Program-made: the position numbers and the translations under genes
From: JAMLHH01 sp964653095
GTDB lineage: Bacteria > Bacteroidota > Bacteroidia > Chitinophagales > JADIYW01
Direction: 5' to 3'
Length of the DNA stretch: 30,838 nucleotides
Assembly: GCA_964653095.1 (NCBI GenBank)
Contig: CAZZEH010000033.1
Span: forward strand, 1 to 30,838
Shown: one piece after another, positions 8,310 to 15,191 of the stretch
Layout of the letters: each line of letters opens with the position of its first letter
How positions within the stretch are numbered: the stretch's first letter is position 1
Notes under the pieces: model-generated
Database searches by the model: none
Seen by the model: the letters and a program-made list of their open reading frames with translations, nothing else
What the model was told of the DNA's origin: nothing

Positions 8310-9179
8310 TTATTCAAAGTTAATTTTATCGGCAACGAATTCGACAGAGACTTTTTCCTTTTTAAACTTCGAATATAAAAGAAGCACCAATACGGATAAC
8401 GCGAAAGATATTCCAAATACAAAGGCTACGAGATTGGACAGTAAAGACAAAAGAAAAGACACTGCAAAAATTAAAGTCAGAATTTTAAATACCTCTTTCC
8501 AAGTGAAGTAATACGGAGTAAACAGAAGAAAAAGCTTTAACTTTTTATAAAAATTGACCCCGGATACACCTTCCATTCTCGGTTGGAAGTCAGTCGGAAA
8601 ATAAGCTACTTTTTCATAGGGCAAATTATGCTTCAGATGAGCTTCAAGCATCGGATGTCTGACCAAAAAAGCGCCTGCCTCATCAAAAATTACATTTCTT
8701 CTAAATGCTCTGAAACTATCGGTTGGATATTTCCCCCAGACAAAGTTGATAAATATGTTTCTTAATGTATGAAGTGTTTGACTGCTCCCTTTTTTCAGAT
8801 ACTTTGTTTTATCTGTTCCGAATACAATATCTTTTTCCTGGTGATGTTTTAAATACTCTATCAGCCGAAAAATTTCTTCTGAAGGGTGTTCCATATCGTC
8901 GTCCATATTGACTATAAAGTGACCATTTGAATGAAAAACACCTATAATGACGGTTTCAAATTGTCCTCTGTTTTTTGAGAGTCTGATACCTTTTACAAAA
9001 CTGTGTGTTTGAGCCAGAGCAGTAATTTTATCCCAGGAATTATCCCCGCTACAGTCATCTGTTAAAATAATTTCAAAAGTATATTTATCTTGAATGTGCT
9101 GCCTGATATTCTCAACGAGGTTTGGGAGAATCTGACCACTGTTATAAACAGGTATTACTATGGAAACTTCCGGAGACAT
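8310..9179 (-). CDS. Family 2 glycosyltransferase with C-terminal membrane helices (polyprenyl-phosphate sugar transferase-like)
   Basis: The 289-residue protein has a GT-A domain beginning SIVIPVYNSGQILPNLVENI, a nucleotide-sugar site ILTDDCSGDNSW, and a catalytic metal motif NMDDDMEHP near residue 95. The block RLSKNRGQFETVIIG corresponds to the N-x-G-q-x-x-A region of dolichol/undecaprenyl-phosphate sugar transferases (GtrB, ArnC). Two hydrophobic segments near residues 222-275 suggest membrane anchoring, as in that group. Expected role: loading a sugar onto a lipid carrier for cell-surface glycan synthesis; donor and acceptor are unknown. No other glycan genes lie beside it. Its start codon is directly preceded by an inverted repeat. 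Confidence 0.88.
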   Translation of the reverse strand: MSPEVSIVIPVYNSGQILPNLVENIRQHIQDKYTFEIILTDDCSGDNSWDKITALAQTHSFVKGIRLSKNRGQFETVIIGVFHSNGHFIVNMDDDMEHPSEEIFRLIEYLKHHQEKDIVFGTDKTKYLKKGSSQTLHTLRNIFINFVWGKYPTDSFRAFRRNVIFDEAGAFLVRHPMLEAHLKHNLPYEKVAYFPTDFQPRMEGVSGVNFYKKLKLFLLFTPYYFTWKEVFKILTLIFAVSFLLSLLSNLVAFVFGISFALSVLVLLLYSKFKKEKVSVEFVADKINFE

Positions 9180-9201
9180 AACTTTGGGAAGTTATAAAGT
9201 T
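9180..9201 (-). repeat. Inverted repeat directly before the GT2 start codon
   Basis: Read on the minus strand, AACTTT and AAAGTT flank a 10-nt loop and the second arm abuts the ATG at 9179. In the mRNA it would place a small hairpin at the initiation site. The stem is short and AT-rich, so function is uncertain. Confidence 0.3.
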
Positions 9202-9371
9202 TAAGTGAAAAATCCTGAGTACAAAACATTCATAAAGATATTTTTAAAATAAACCTTGCCCGTTTTTTCGTATCAAATTAAACATATATCGTTATAGTCC
9301 ACAGTGTATAATTAAAGAAATTCAACATAAATTAACACACTCACACTATATTTCATAATCTGCTTTTTATG

Positions 9372-9379
9372 TATATTTG
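9372..9379 (+). promoter_or_regulatory. -7 element TATATTTG before guaB
   Basis: TATATTTG followed by CA fits the Bacteroidota -7 consensus and ends 3 nt before the guaB ATG at 9383. This implies a leaderless or nearly leaderless mRNA. The -33 box is not obvious. Confidence 0.5.
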
Positions 9380-9382
9380 CAC

Positions 9383-10867
9383 ATGGAACAACTGTCTTTT
9401 AATACGTCTAACCATTTTCTTGGTGAAGGATTAACTTTCGATGATGTTTTACTGATGCCTATGTATTCCGAGGTTTTGCCCCGGGAAACGGATATTTCTA
9501 CATGGGTAACTCGCAACATACGATTGAATATACCCATTCTGACTGCTGCGATGGATACTGTAACCGAAGCTGCAATGGCTATAGCCATCGCCCGTGAAGG
9601 CGGTATAGGTGTGCTGCATAAAAATATGAGTATAGAAAGGCAGGCAGAAGAAGTCAGAAAAGTGAAGAGGTCTGAAAGCGGATTAATCATTGATCCGGTC
9701 ACTTTGAGAGCAGAACAGACTATTTCTAAAGCTCTGGCATTGATGAACAGGCATAAGATAGGCGGTATTCCGGTTATAGATCAGGACAACAGGCTCGTGG
9801 GAATTATTACAAACAGAGATTTAAGGTTTTGCAGAAACCATGAAGATTTAGTGAGAGATCACATGACTTCGGACAAAATTATAACGGCTCCGGAAGGTAC
9901 TACTCTCACAGAGGCTGAAGCAATTTTAGATCAGCATAAAATAGAGAAACTTCCTGTTGTGGACGACGAAAACAGATTGGTGGGACTAATTACCTATAAA
10001 GATATTCTGAAAGTCAAAAACTATCCTGACTCGTCGAAAGATGATTTAGGAAGATTAAGAGTTGCTGCCGCAGTAGGTGTGACCAAAGATATGCTTGACC
10101 GCATGCAGGCATTGGTAGATGTGGGAGTGGATTTTATTTGTGTTGATACGGCTCACGGACACTCCAAAGGTGTGTTGGATGCGGTTCGACTTGCAAAGAA
10201 AACCTTTCCCGATTTGGATATAGTAGGCGGTAATGTGGCGACAGGAGCTGCTGCCCGGGCATTAGTTAAAGCCGGAGTGGACGGAGTAAAAGTTGGAGTA
10301 GGACCCGGTTCTATTTGCACGACAAGAGTAGTTGCCGGTGTGGGAGTACCTCAATTGTCTGCAGTATATGAAGCAGCTCAGGCAATAAAAGGTTCCGGTG
10401 TTCCGATAATTGCCGATGGAGGAATAAAATATACCGGGGACGTAGTAAAAGCACTTGCAGCGGGTGCCTCTACCATTATGGCAGGTTCACTGTTTGCCGG
10501 AACAGATGAGTCCCCGGGAAATACTATAATTTACGAAGGCAGAAAATATAAAGTATATCGGGGAATGGGGTCAGTGGAAGCCATGCAGGAAGGGTCGAAA
10601 GACCGCTACTTTCAGGATGTGGAAGATGACATCAAAAAATTAGTTCCCGAAGGAATCGTCGGACGTGTACCCTATAAAGGCTATTTGTCGGAAGTGGTGT
10701 ATCAGTTTATAGGAGGACTTCGCGCCGGTATGGGTTATTGCGGTGCTAAAGATATTCGCTCCTTACAGGAAAACTCTCGTTTCGTGAAGATTACCGCATC
10801 TGGAATCCGGGAAAGCCACCCACATGACGTAACTGTGACTCACGAAGCTCCAAATTACAGCAGGTAA
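9383..10867 (+). CDS. guaB: Inosine-5'-monophosphate dehydrogenase
   Basis: GuaB oxidises IMP to XMP with NAD+, the committed step of guanine nucleotide synthesis. The 494-residue length is typical. The (beta/alpha)8 barrel is split by a Bateman module with two CBS domains (about residues 100-150 and 162-212). The catalytic loop reads GVGPGSICTTRVVAGVG, with the nucleophile Cys312. Downstream are ADGGIKYTGD (IMP phosphate site) and EGIVGRVPYKG (mobile flap with the Arg-x-x-Tyr base). The ATG at 9383 is preferred to an in-frame TTG at 9377, which lies inside the promoter element and would add only two residues. A good terminator follows. The call is firm. Confidence 0.97.
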   Translation: MEQLSFNTSNHFLGEGLTFDDVLLMPMYSEVLPRETDISTWVTRNIRLNIPILTAAMDTVTEAAMAIAIAREGGIGVLHKNMSIERQAEEVRKVKRSESGLIIDPVTLRAEQTISKALALMNRHKIGGIPVIDQDNRLVGIITNRDLRFCRNHEDLVRDHMTSDKIITAPEGTTLTEAEAILDQHKIEKLPVVDDENRLVGLITYKDILKVKNYPDSSKDDLGRLRVAAAVGVTKDMLDRMQALVDVGVDFICVDTAHGHSKGVLDAVRLAKKTFPDLDIVGGNVATGAAARALVKAGVDGVKVGVGPGSICTTRVVAGVGVPQLSAVYEAAQAIKGSGVPIIADGGIKYTGDVVKALAAGASTIMAGSLFAGTDESPGNTIIYEGRKYKVYRGMGSVEAMQEGSKDRYFQDVEDDIKKLVPEGIVGRVPYKGYLSEVVYQFIGGLRAGMGYCGAKDIRSLQENSRFVKITASGIRESHPHDVTVTHEAPNYSR

Positions 10868-10904
10868 TTTTAATCTGAATTATTTCAAATCTGCTTTATA
10901 GAGT

Positions 10905-10937
10905 GGTATCGTCTTGTTTTTAAGATAGTATCTTTTT
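10905..10937 (+). terminator. Rho-independent terminator after guaB
   Basis: The arm at 10905-10915 (GGTATCGTCTT) pairs with 10922-10932 (AAGATAGTATC) around a 6-nt loop. Ten of eleven positions pair if G-T wobbles are allowed, with one mismatch. TTTTT follows at 10933-10937, 37 nt after the guaB stop. Confidence 0.5.
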
Positions 10938-10987
10938 CACGAAAGCAGCACATGGAACGAATTGAGACAAAGAAGGACAGGAGAATT

Positions 10988-11344
10988 TTATTTTTTCAAT
11001 AGTTCTTGTAAAGTTTGAATATGTGCTTCTTTTTCTAAGATTATTTTTTCGTATAGCTCTATCTTCTCGTTTGCGTGATTGTTATTGATAGTATATGTGT
11101 TTTTCGATTCATCTTGATTATTGAAGATGTTCTGAAAGATTTTTTCTTCATTGAGATTTAGAATTTGTGTAAGACTGACATCTAAAAGTTTTGCGATTTC
11201 ATCTAATCTACTCACTGTTACATCTGTTACATTAGTTTCGATATTACTATATGCTTTTTGAGATATCCCAAGTTCTTTTGCCATATAGCTTTGAGAGTAA
11301 TTCCTTAATTCTCTCAATGACTTAATTGTACCACCTATGTTCAT
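10988..11344 (-). CDS. XRE-family helix-turn-helix regulator with C-terminal coiled coil
   Basis: The 118-residue protein has an N-terminal Cro/C1-type HTH (about residues 5-62): IKSLRELRNYSQSYMAKELG, then ISQKAYSNIETNVTDVTVSR and LDEIAKLLDVSLTQIL. The C terminus (about residues 90-118, ending IILEKEAHIQTLQELLKK) is charged and heptad-like, probably a dimerising coiled coil. It is transcribed away from the 142-residue unknown gene, with 79 bp between them containing a 13-bp palindrome. That layout is usual for an autoregulating repressor that also controls its divergent neighbour. Such regulators occur with mobile, toxin-antitoxin and restriction modules; none of these is proven here. The domain call is firm; the target is inferred. 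Confidence 0.85.
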   Translation of the reverse strand: MNIGGTIKSLRELRNYSQSYMAKELGISQKAYSNIETNVTDVTVSRLDEIAKLLDVSLTQILNLNEEKIFQNIFNNQDESKNTYTINNNHANEKIELYEKIILEKEAHIQTLQELLKK

Positions 11345-11365
11345 ATTCTAAATAAGAAGTTTAAC

Positions 11366-11378
11366 TACTAAGTTAGTA
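11366..11378. promoter_or_regulatory. Palindrome, candidate operator of the XRE regulator
   Basis: TACTAAGTTAGTA is a perfect inverted repeat of 6-bp arms around a central G. It lies 22 bp upstream of the XRE start and 46 bp upstream of the divergent ORF, a suitable place for a repressor site. Binding is inferred only. Confidence 0.4.
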
Positions 11379-11410
11379 ATTTAGGTTTATAATTGCTGCT
11401 TTCCTACAAA

Positions 11411-11418
11411 TATCTTTG
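11411..11418 (+). promoter_or_regulatory. -7 element TATCTTTG before the 142-residue ORF
   Basis: TATCTTTG matches TAnnTTTG and ends 5 nt before the ATG at 11424. A TTG lies 15 nt upstream (11393-11395), slightly closer than the usual spacing. Confidence 0.4.
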
Positions 11419-11423
11419 TAAAA

Positions 11424-11852
11424 ATGGAAGATGCAAATACCAAAAGAGAGATACTGATTGATAGCTTGACAACTTCAGGATTTGACATTCGTGAAATAAG
11501 CAAAAAACCCTTGTTGTATAAAGTAAATGGGAGTATTCTAAATATTAGAACTGATTCAAAGTATAAAGATAAGGCATCGGGAAAAGAATTTTGGTATGGT
11601 TTAAACAAGAATGTCTTAAAAAGAGCTGATTATGTATTATATCAAATGGTAAATGAAAAATACTTCTTGTTGATACCATCTGATTTCTTATCAGAAAACT
11701 GGGAAAACTTCTACGAATCAGAAAAAAATGTTAATGAGAGAAGCTTTATGATTCAATGGGATGAATTAAAAATCGTAGCGTACCATCGAATTTGTGTCGA
11801 TAAATATTATTGCAATATGGATGAAAAAGAAGGATTGATATTCGATTTATAA
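11424..11852 (+). CDS. Protein of unknown function, divergent from an XRE regulator
   Basis: I do not recognise this 142-residue soluble protein. It has no signal peptide or membrane segment. It starts with a charged helix (TKREILIDSLTTSGFDI), followed by an alternating pattern LLYKVNGSILNIRTDSK, EFWYGLNKNVLKRADYVLYQ and KYFLLIPSDFL. This strand-rich core with conserved-looking K, D and W/Y residues is reminiscent of small nuclease-like folds, but I see no defined catalytic motif and do not assign one. It has its own promoter-like element and a divergent XRE gene, and is followed after 22 bp by a lipoprotein gene. The low GC and context suggest an accessory gene. That it is a real CDS is likely. 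Confidence 0.7.
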   Translation: MEDANTKREILIDSLTTSGFDIREISKKPLLYKVNGSILNIRTDSKYKDKASGKEFWYGLNKNVLKRADYVLYQMVNEKYFLLIPSDFLSENWENFYESEKNVNERSFMIQWDELKIVAYHRICVDKYYCNMDEKEGLIFDL

Positions 11853-11874
11853 AATCATCCAAAGCTAAAAGAGT

Positions 11875-12420
11875 ATGAAACGTCTTTATTTAATATCAGC
11901 CATCATCTGCCTATTTACAAGCTGTTTGAGTTCATATAATGTAAAAGGTCCGACTCGTTTTGTTGTTACTGTGAATGCCATTGGTGATGACAGATTATTA
12001 CATAGCAAAAAATATATCCTTAAGGGTTATCTTGAAAGTAAAAACGACTTGCGGTTTATTGAATTTGCAAACTATGTAAAAGCAATTTTAAATTCTAAAG
12101 GTTATACAGAAGTTAATAGTTGGAATGATGCCGATCTGTTGATAGACTTTAATTATGGAATTGATCCTGATAATCAGGTAGCTCAAAATTATTTAAGATA
12201 TATTCTTCTTTCTGTTAAAGATTTAACTGCCGATAGAAAGGTCGTATGGGAAAGTATAATTACTAGTCTTGGCAGTAGCAATGATTTAAGACGAATAGTT
12301 CCTTATATGCTCATTGCAGGTGAACCATATTTTGGGAAAAGTAGTGGTCAAAGAAGGGAAATTGCGATTTATGAAGGTGATGCGCGAGTCATTCGACTGC
12401 GAAACAATTCTGGTCAGTAA
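11875..12420 (+). CDS. DUF4136-like lipoprotein
   Basis: The 181-residue protein begins MKRLYLISAIICLFTSC, a lipoprotein signal with Cys17 as the probable lipidated residue. The body contains LRFIEFANYVKAILNSKGYT and WNDADLLIDFNYGI, then RKVVWESIITSLGSSNDLRR, IVPYMLIAGEPYFGKSSGQ and a final EGDARVIRL. This order (short conserved strand, then vW-e-t, then P-x-ml-a-g-p-y-g) resembles the DUF4136 family of envelope lipoproteins, here from memory. It lies 22 bp after the 142-residue ORF and is probably cotranscribed. Its role is unknown. It may be anchored in the outer membrane, since no clear inner-membrane retention signal is seen. Confidence 0.72.
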   Translation: MKRLYLISAIICLFTSCLSSYNVKGPTRFVVTVNAIGDDRLLHSKKYILKGYLESKNDLRFIEFANYVKAILNSKGYTEVNSWNDADLLIDFNYGIDPDNQVAQNYLRYILLSVKDLTADRKVVWESIITSLGSSNDLRRIVPYMLIAGEPYFGKSSGQRREIAIYEGDARVIRLRNNSGQ

Positions 12421-12472
12421 ACATCTAAAATATACTGTGAACCACGAAAACAATCGCTTCGTCCTAATAATA

Positions 12473-12489
12473 CAAAACGTATTGTTTTG
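12473..12489. repeat. Small inverted repeat in the 283-bp gap before tatA
   Basis: CAAAAC and GTTTTG flank a 5-nt loop. It lies 53 nt after the lipoprotein gene and could be part of a weak terminator, but there is no T-run. The rest of the gap (12421-12703) holds nothing I can assign apart from the tatA promoter element. Confidence 0.25.
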
Positions 12490-12678
12490 AGATTCATACA
12501 GAGACTGCATTCTAATTAATCTTATAGTTTCTATTTTTGGATAAATAAATTTTAAGGTGAACACACTTACGCACCAGAGTTTTGCGCTTATATCACATCC
12601 GCAATAGAGAAAACTCAATAAGCATATATCTACTCTGTTAACATTTGTATATAACACTATAAAAAGCCAAAAAATACC

Positions 12679-12686
12679 TAACTTTA
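12679..12686 (+). promoter_or_regulatory. -7-like element TAACTTTA before tatA
   Basis: TAACTTTA differs from TAnnTTTG only at the last base and lies 17 nt before the tatA ATG. No well-spaced -33 box was found. Confidence 0.35.
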
Positions 12687-12703
12687 CCTACTAAATCAAT
12701 CCT

Positions 12704-12931
12704 ATGAATACGATGTTTCTGATAAGTATGCCGGGTGGTGGGGAAATGTTTCTAATTATCTTTGCTATTCTTCTTTTGTTCGGAGGAAAGAAAATTCCTG
12801 AACTGATGAGAGGTTTGGGTAAAGGTATCCGTGAGTTTAACAACGCAAAGAACAGTGTGAAAGAAGAATTAGAGGCCGGCATGAGAGAAAGAGAGCAGGA
12901 TGAGAGAACCGGTAAAAAAACTGACAATTAG
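12704..12931 (+). CDS. tatA: Sec-independent protein translocase subunit TatA/TatE
   Basis: TatA forms the size-variable pore of the twin-arginine pathway for folded proteins. The 75-residue protein shows the family plan: a short periplasmic N terminus, one membrane helix (about residues 9-27, GEMFLIIFAILLLF), the hinge FGGKKIPEL, and an amphipathic helix MRGLGKGIREFNNAKNSVK, followed by a charged tail. The variable residue before the helix is Gly/Glu, as in other Bacteroidota TatA. It is followed after 9 bp by gatA, so the two are very likely cotranscribed. tatB and tatC are not in the window. The call is firm; TatA versus TatE cannot be separated. Confidence 0.92.
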   Translation: MNTMFLISMPGGGEMFLIIFAILLLFGGKKIPELMRGLGKGIREFNNAKNSVKEELEAGMREREQDERTGKKTDN

Positions 12932-12940
12932 CATAAACAA

Positions 12941-14380
12941 TTGACAGTGAAGGTCTATAAATCCTTGCATACGCTACAAAGAGATTTGTTTGCAGGTAAA
13001 ACTACTTGTTTCAAAGTAGTGTCTGATTACATCTCCAATATTGAGCAAAAAAAAGATTTAAATGCCTTTGTGGAGGTTTTCGAAAAGTCTGCTTTGGAAC
13101 GTGCCAAAGCGCTTGACATACAATTGAAATCCGGGAAACCCGAAGGCAAACTCTTTGGATTGGTCATTGGTCTGAAAGATAATATTGCCTATAAAGAGCA
13201 TAAGTGTACGGCAGCTTCCAAAATTCTTTCGGAATATACCTCGCCGTATTCTGCCACGGTAGTTGAGAGACTGCTCCGAGAAGGAGCAATAATCCTGGGT
13301 CGCTTAAACAGCGATGAATTTTCCATGGGTTCAAGTAATGAACACTCATATTACGGTCCGGTCAAAAATCCCGTTAACCCGGAATATGTTCCCGGAGGTT
13401 CTTCAGGAGGGCCGGCGGCGGCAGTAGCAGCAGATTTGTGTATGGCAGCTTTGGGTTCGGATACGGGAGGCTCCGTACGCCAACCGGCTGCTTTTTGCGG
13501 AATTGTAGGACTTAAACCCACTTACGGACGAGTGTCCAGATACGGACTGACTGCTTATGCATCATCATTTGATCAGGTAGGACCTATGGCTAATAATGTA
13601 GAGGATGCTGCCAAAATTTTAGAAGTCATTGCCGGAAAAGATAAAAATGATTCCACTACATCCTCTTTAAAAGTAGAAGACTATGTTCAAAATCTTCATT
13701 CTGACAGGAAATATCGGATAGCGTATTACAGCAATGAAATTGAAAACGAGAATATAAATCCTGAAATTAAGGAAGCAATAAAAAATCTGATTCTCTTCCT
13801 TCAGTCTGACGGACATACAGTAGAGCCCGTCACTATGACTGAGCTGAAATATGCACCGGCAGCTTATTATATTCTGACTGCTGCGGAAGCATCCTCCAAT
13901 CTCGCCCGATATGACGGAGTCCGATACGGATACAGAGCGCAAAATGCAGAGGATTTGGATACGATTTACAAAAAAAGTCGCTCAGAAGGATTTGGAGATG
14001 AGGTTAAAAGACGAATCATGACCGGGGCATTTGTCCTTAAAAAAGGGAATATAGATTTGTATTATACCAAAGCTCAAAAAGTCAGGAGAATTATCGCTGA
14101 AAAAACAATTGATACATTTCGTTCTTACGATTTTTTACTGAGTCCGATTTCTCCAAATTTACCCTGTAAGATTGGAACTCAGGACAATAATCCGGTGAGT
14201 AGTTATCTCAGCGATATTTTTACTGTTCAGGCAAACTTAGCCGGTATTCCGGGTATTTCGTTACCTGTAGGAAAAGCTCAAAACGGACTTCCGATAGGGG
14301 TGCAGTTTATGGCTGATAAATTTGAGGAAAGTAAATTGCTTGCTCTCGGCAAAACAGTGCTGGAAAAGTATCCGCAGTAA
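12941..14380 (+). CDS. gatA: Asp-tRNA(Asn)/Glu-tRNA(Gln) amidotransferase subunit A
   Basis: GatA is the glutaminase of the GatCAB complex, releasing ammonia to amidate Glu-tRNA(Gln) or Asp-tRNA(Asn). The 479 residues form an amidase-signature fold with the Lys-Ser-Ser triad: K79 in IGLKDNIAYK, S154 in VPGGSSGGPAA and S178 in LGSDTGGSVRQPA. From the TTG start at 12941 the numbering coincides with the K79/S154/S178 reported for Staphylococcus aureus GatA, which favours TTG over the GTG at 12947; there is no nearby ATG. gatB and gatC are elsewhere, as is common in this phylum. It sits 9 bp after tatA. Confidence 0.96.
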   Translation: MTVKVYKSLHTLQRDLFAGKTTCFKVVSDYISNIEQKKDLNAFVEVFEKSALERAKALDIQLKSGKPEGKLFGLVIGLKDNIAYKEHKCTAASKILSEYTSPYSATVVERLLREGAIILGRLNSDEFSMGSSNEHSYYGPVKNPVNPEYVPGGSSGGPAAAVAADLCMAALGSDTGGSVRQPAAFCGIVGLKPTYGRVSRYGLTAYASSFDQVGPMANNVEDAAKILEVIAGKDKNDSTTSSLKVEDYVQNLHSDRKYRIAYYSNEIENENINPEIKEAIKNLILFLQSDGHTVEPVTMTELKYAPAAYYILTAAEASSNLARYDGVRYGYRAQNAEDLDTIYKKSRSEGFGDEVKRRIMTGAFVLKKGNIDLYYTKAQKVRRIIAEKTIDTFRSYDFLLSPISPNLPCKIGTQDNNPVSSYLSDIFTVQANLAGIPGISLPVGKAQNGLPIGVQFMADKFEESKLLALGKTVLEKYPQ

Positions 14381-14430
14381 AATATTAAGTTAATTCTTAT
14401 AAAAGCTTGTTATACAATAATCACGTAATC

Positions 14431-14484
14431 AACATTCTTTTGATGCCCCCGAAAAGGCACTTGTATAGTCTAAAAGAGGATGTT
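14431..14484 (+). other. Imperfect nested hairpin downstream of gatA
   Basis: AACAT (14431-14435) pairs with ATGTT (14480-14484), CTTTT with AAAAG just inside (with a bulge), and TGCC (14444-14447) with GGCA (14456-14459). TTTT overlaps the end. It may be the gatA terminator or a structured RNA; the stem is imperfect. Confidence 0.25.
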
Positions 14485-14513
14485 TTACATGAAATCAAAT
14501 GTTTATATCACGG

Positions 14514-14529
14514 GTATTTAATTAAATAC
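14514..14529. promoter_or_regulatory. 16-bp perfect palindrome upstream of ruvA
   Basis: GTATTTAATTAAATAC is a perfect palindrome ending 11 bp before the ruvA -7-like element, so it covers the region where a -33 box would lie. That position suits an operator for a dimeric regulator of ruvA-sprA. No regulator is identified. Confidence 0.4.
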
Positions 14530-14540
14530 GCCAGATAATG

Positions 14541-14548
14541 TACCTTTA
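14541..14548 (+). promoter_or_regulatory. -7-like element TACCTTTA before ruvA
   Basis: TACCTTTA matches TAnnTTTG except for the final base and lies 33 nt upstream of the ruvA ATG. The -33 region is occupied by a palindrome. Confidence 0.4.
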
Positions 14549-14581
14549 AGTTTCTTTAACGTTTAAAACTGATACAGAAAT

Positions 14582-15175
14582 ATGCTTGCATATTTAAATG
14601 GAATAATTACTTACAAGTCTCCTGCTAAAATATATGTAGAGTGCGCCGGAGTGGGTTATGATGTCAATATATCACTGCAAACTTTTTCTCAGATAGAGGA
14701 ATTAAAAGAAACAAAAATTTATATTTACCTGCATATTACTGATCAGGCACATACGCTGTATGGTTTTGCAAGTGAAGCTGAAAAGGAGATGTTTCTACTA
14801 CTTATTTCGGTGAACGGAATTGGGCCAAGTACTGCCCGGTTAATCTTATCCTCACTGAATCCGGAAGAGTTACAAAATGCAATAATTTTAGAAAACGTAA
14901 GTTTAATAAGACAGACTAAAGGTATTGGCCCCAAAACCGCACAACGGATGATTTTAGAATTGAAAGATAAAATAAGTAAAATTCAAATCGGTGAATCTAT
15001 TTCGGATTCCGTCATACAGACTACAAGAACAGCTATTGACGAAGCAGTTTCCGCCTTAGTCATGCTCGGCTTTGCAAAAAATCAGGCAGAAAAAGCAGTA
15101 CGGAAAGTTTCTGCCGGAAACCCCGCTCTTTCAGGGGTAGAAGAACTTATTAAGTTAAGCCTCAAAAATTTATAA
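14582..15175 (+). CDS. ruvA: Holliday junction branch migration complex subunit RuvA
   Basis: RuvA tetramers bind four-way DNA junctions and load RuvB for branch migration. The 197 residues contain the N-terminal OB domain (about 1-62, MLAYLNGIITYKSPAKIYVE), tandem helix-hairpin-helix motifs (ISVNGIGPSTARLILS and IRQTKGIGPKTAQRMILEL) and a C-terminal RuvB-binding domain (about 145-197, ending GVEELIKLSLKNL), all of normal length. It is followed by sprA after 16 bp, so the two are probably one transcript. To my knowledge ruvA next to sprA recurs in gliding and T9SS-bearing Bacteroidota. The call is firm. Confidence 0.96.
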   Translation: MLAYLNGIITYKSPAKIYVECAGVGYDVNISLQTFSQIEELKETKIYIYLHITDQAHTLYGFASEAEKEMFLLLISVNGIGPSTARLILSSLNPEELQNAIILENVSLIRQTKGIGPKTAQRMILELKDKISKIQIGESISDSVIQTTRTAIDEAVSALVMLGFAKNQAEKAVRKVSAGNPALSGVEELIKLSLKNL

Positions 15176-15191
15176 TTTAGCAACTTGCTTC

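Noticed and set aside
9377..9382. TTG start for guaB
   Set aside because: It lies inside the TATATTTG promoter element; the ATG at 9383 is the better start.
12286..12657. Minus-strand 123-residue frame
   Set aside because: It runs antisense to the lipoprotein gene and into a non-coding gap, with no recognisable domain.
12421..12703. Small RNA or tRNA in the gap before tatA
   Set aside because: No cloverleaf or strong hairpin seen; only one 6-bp inverted repeat and the tatA promoter element.
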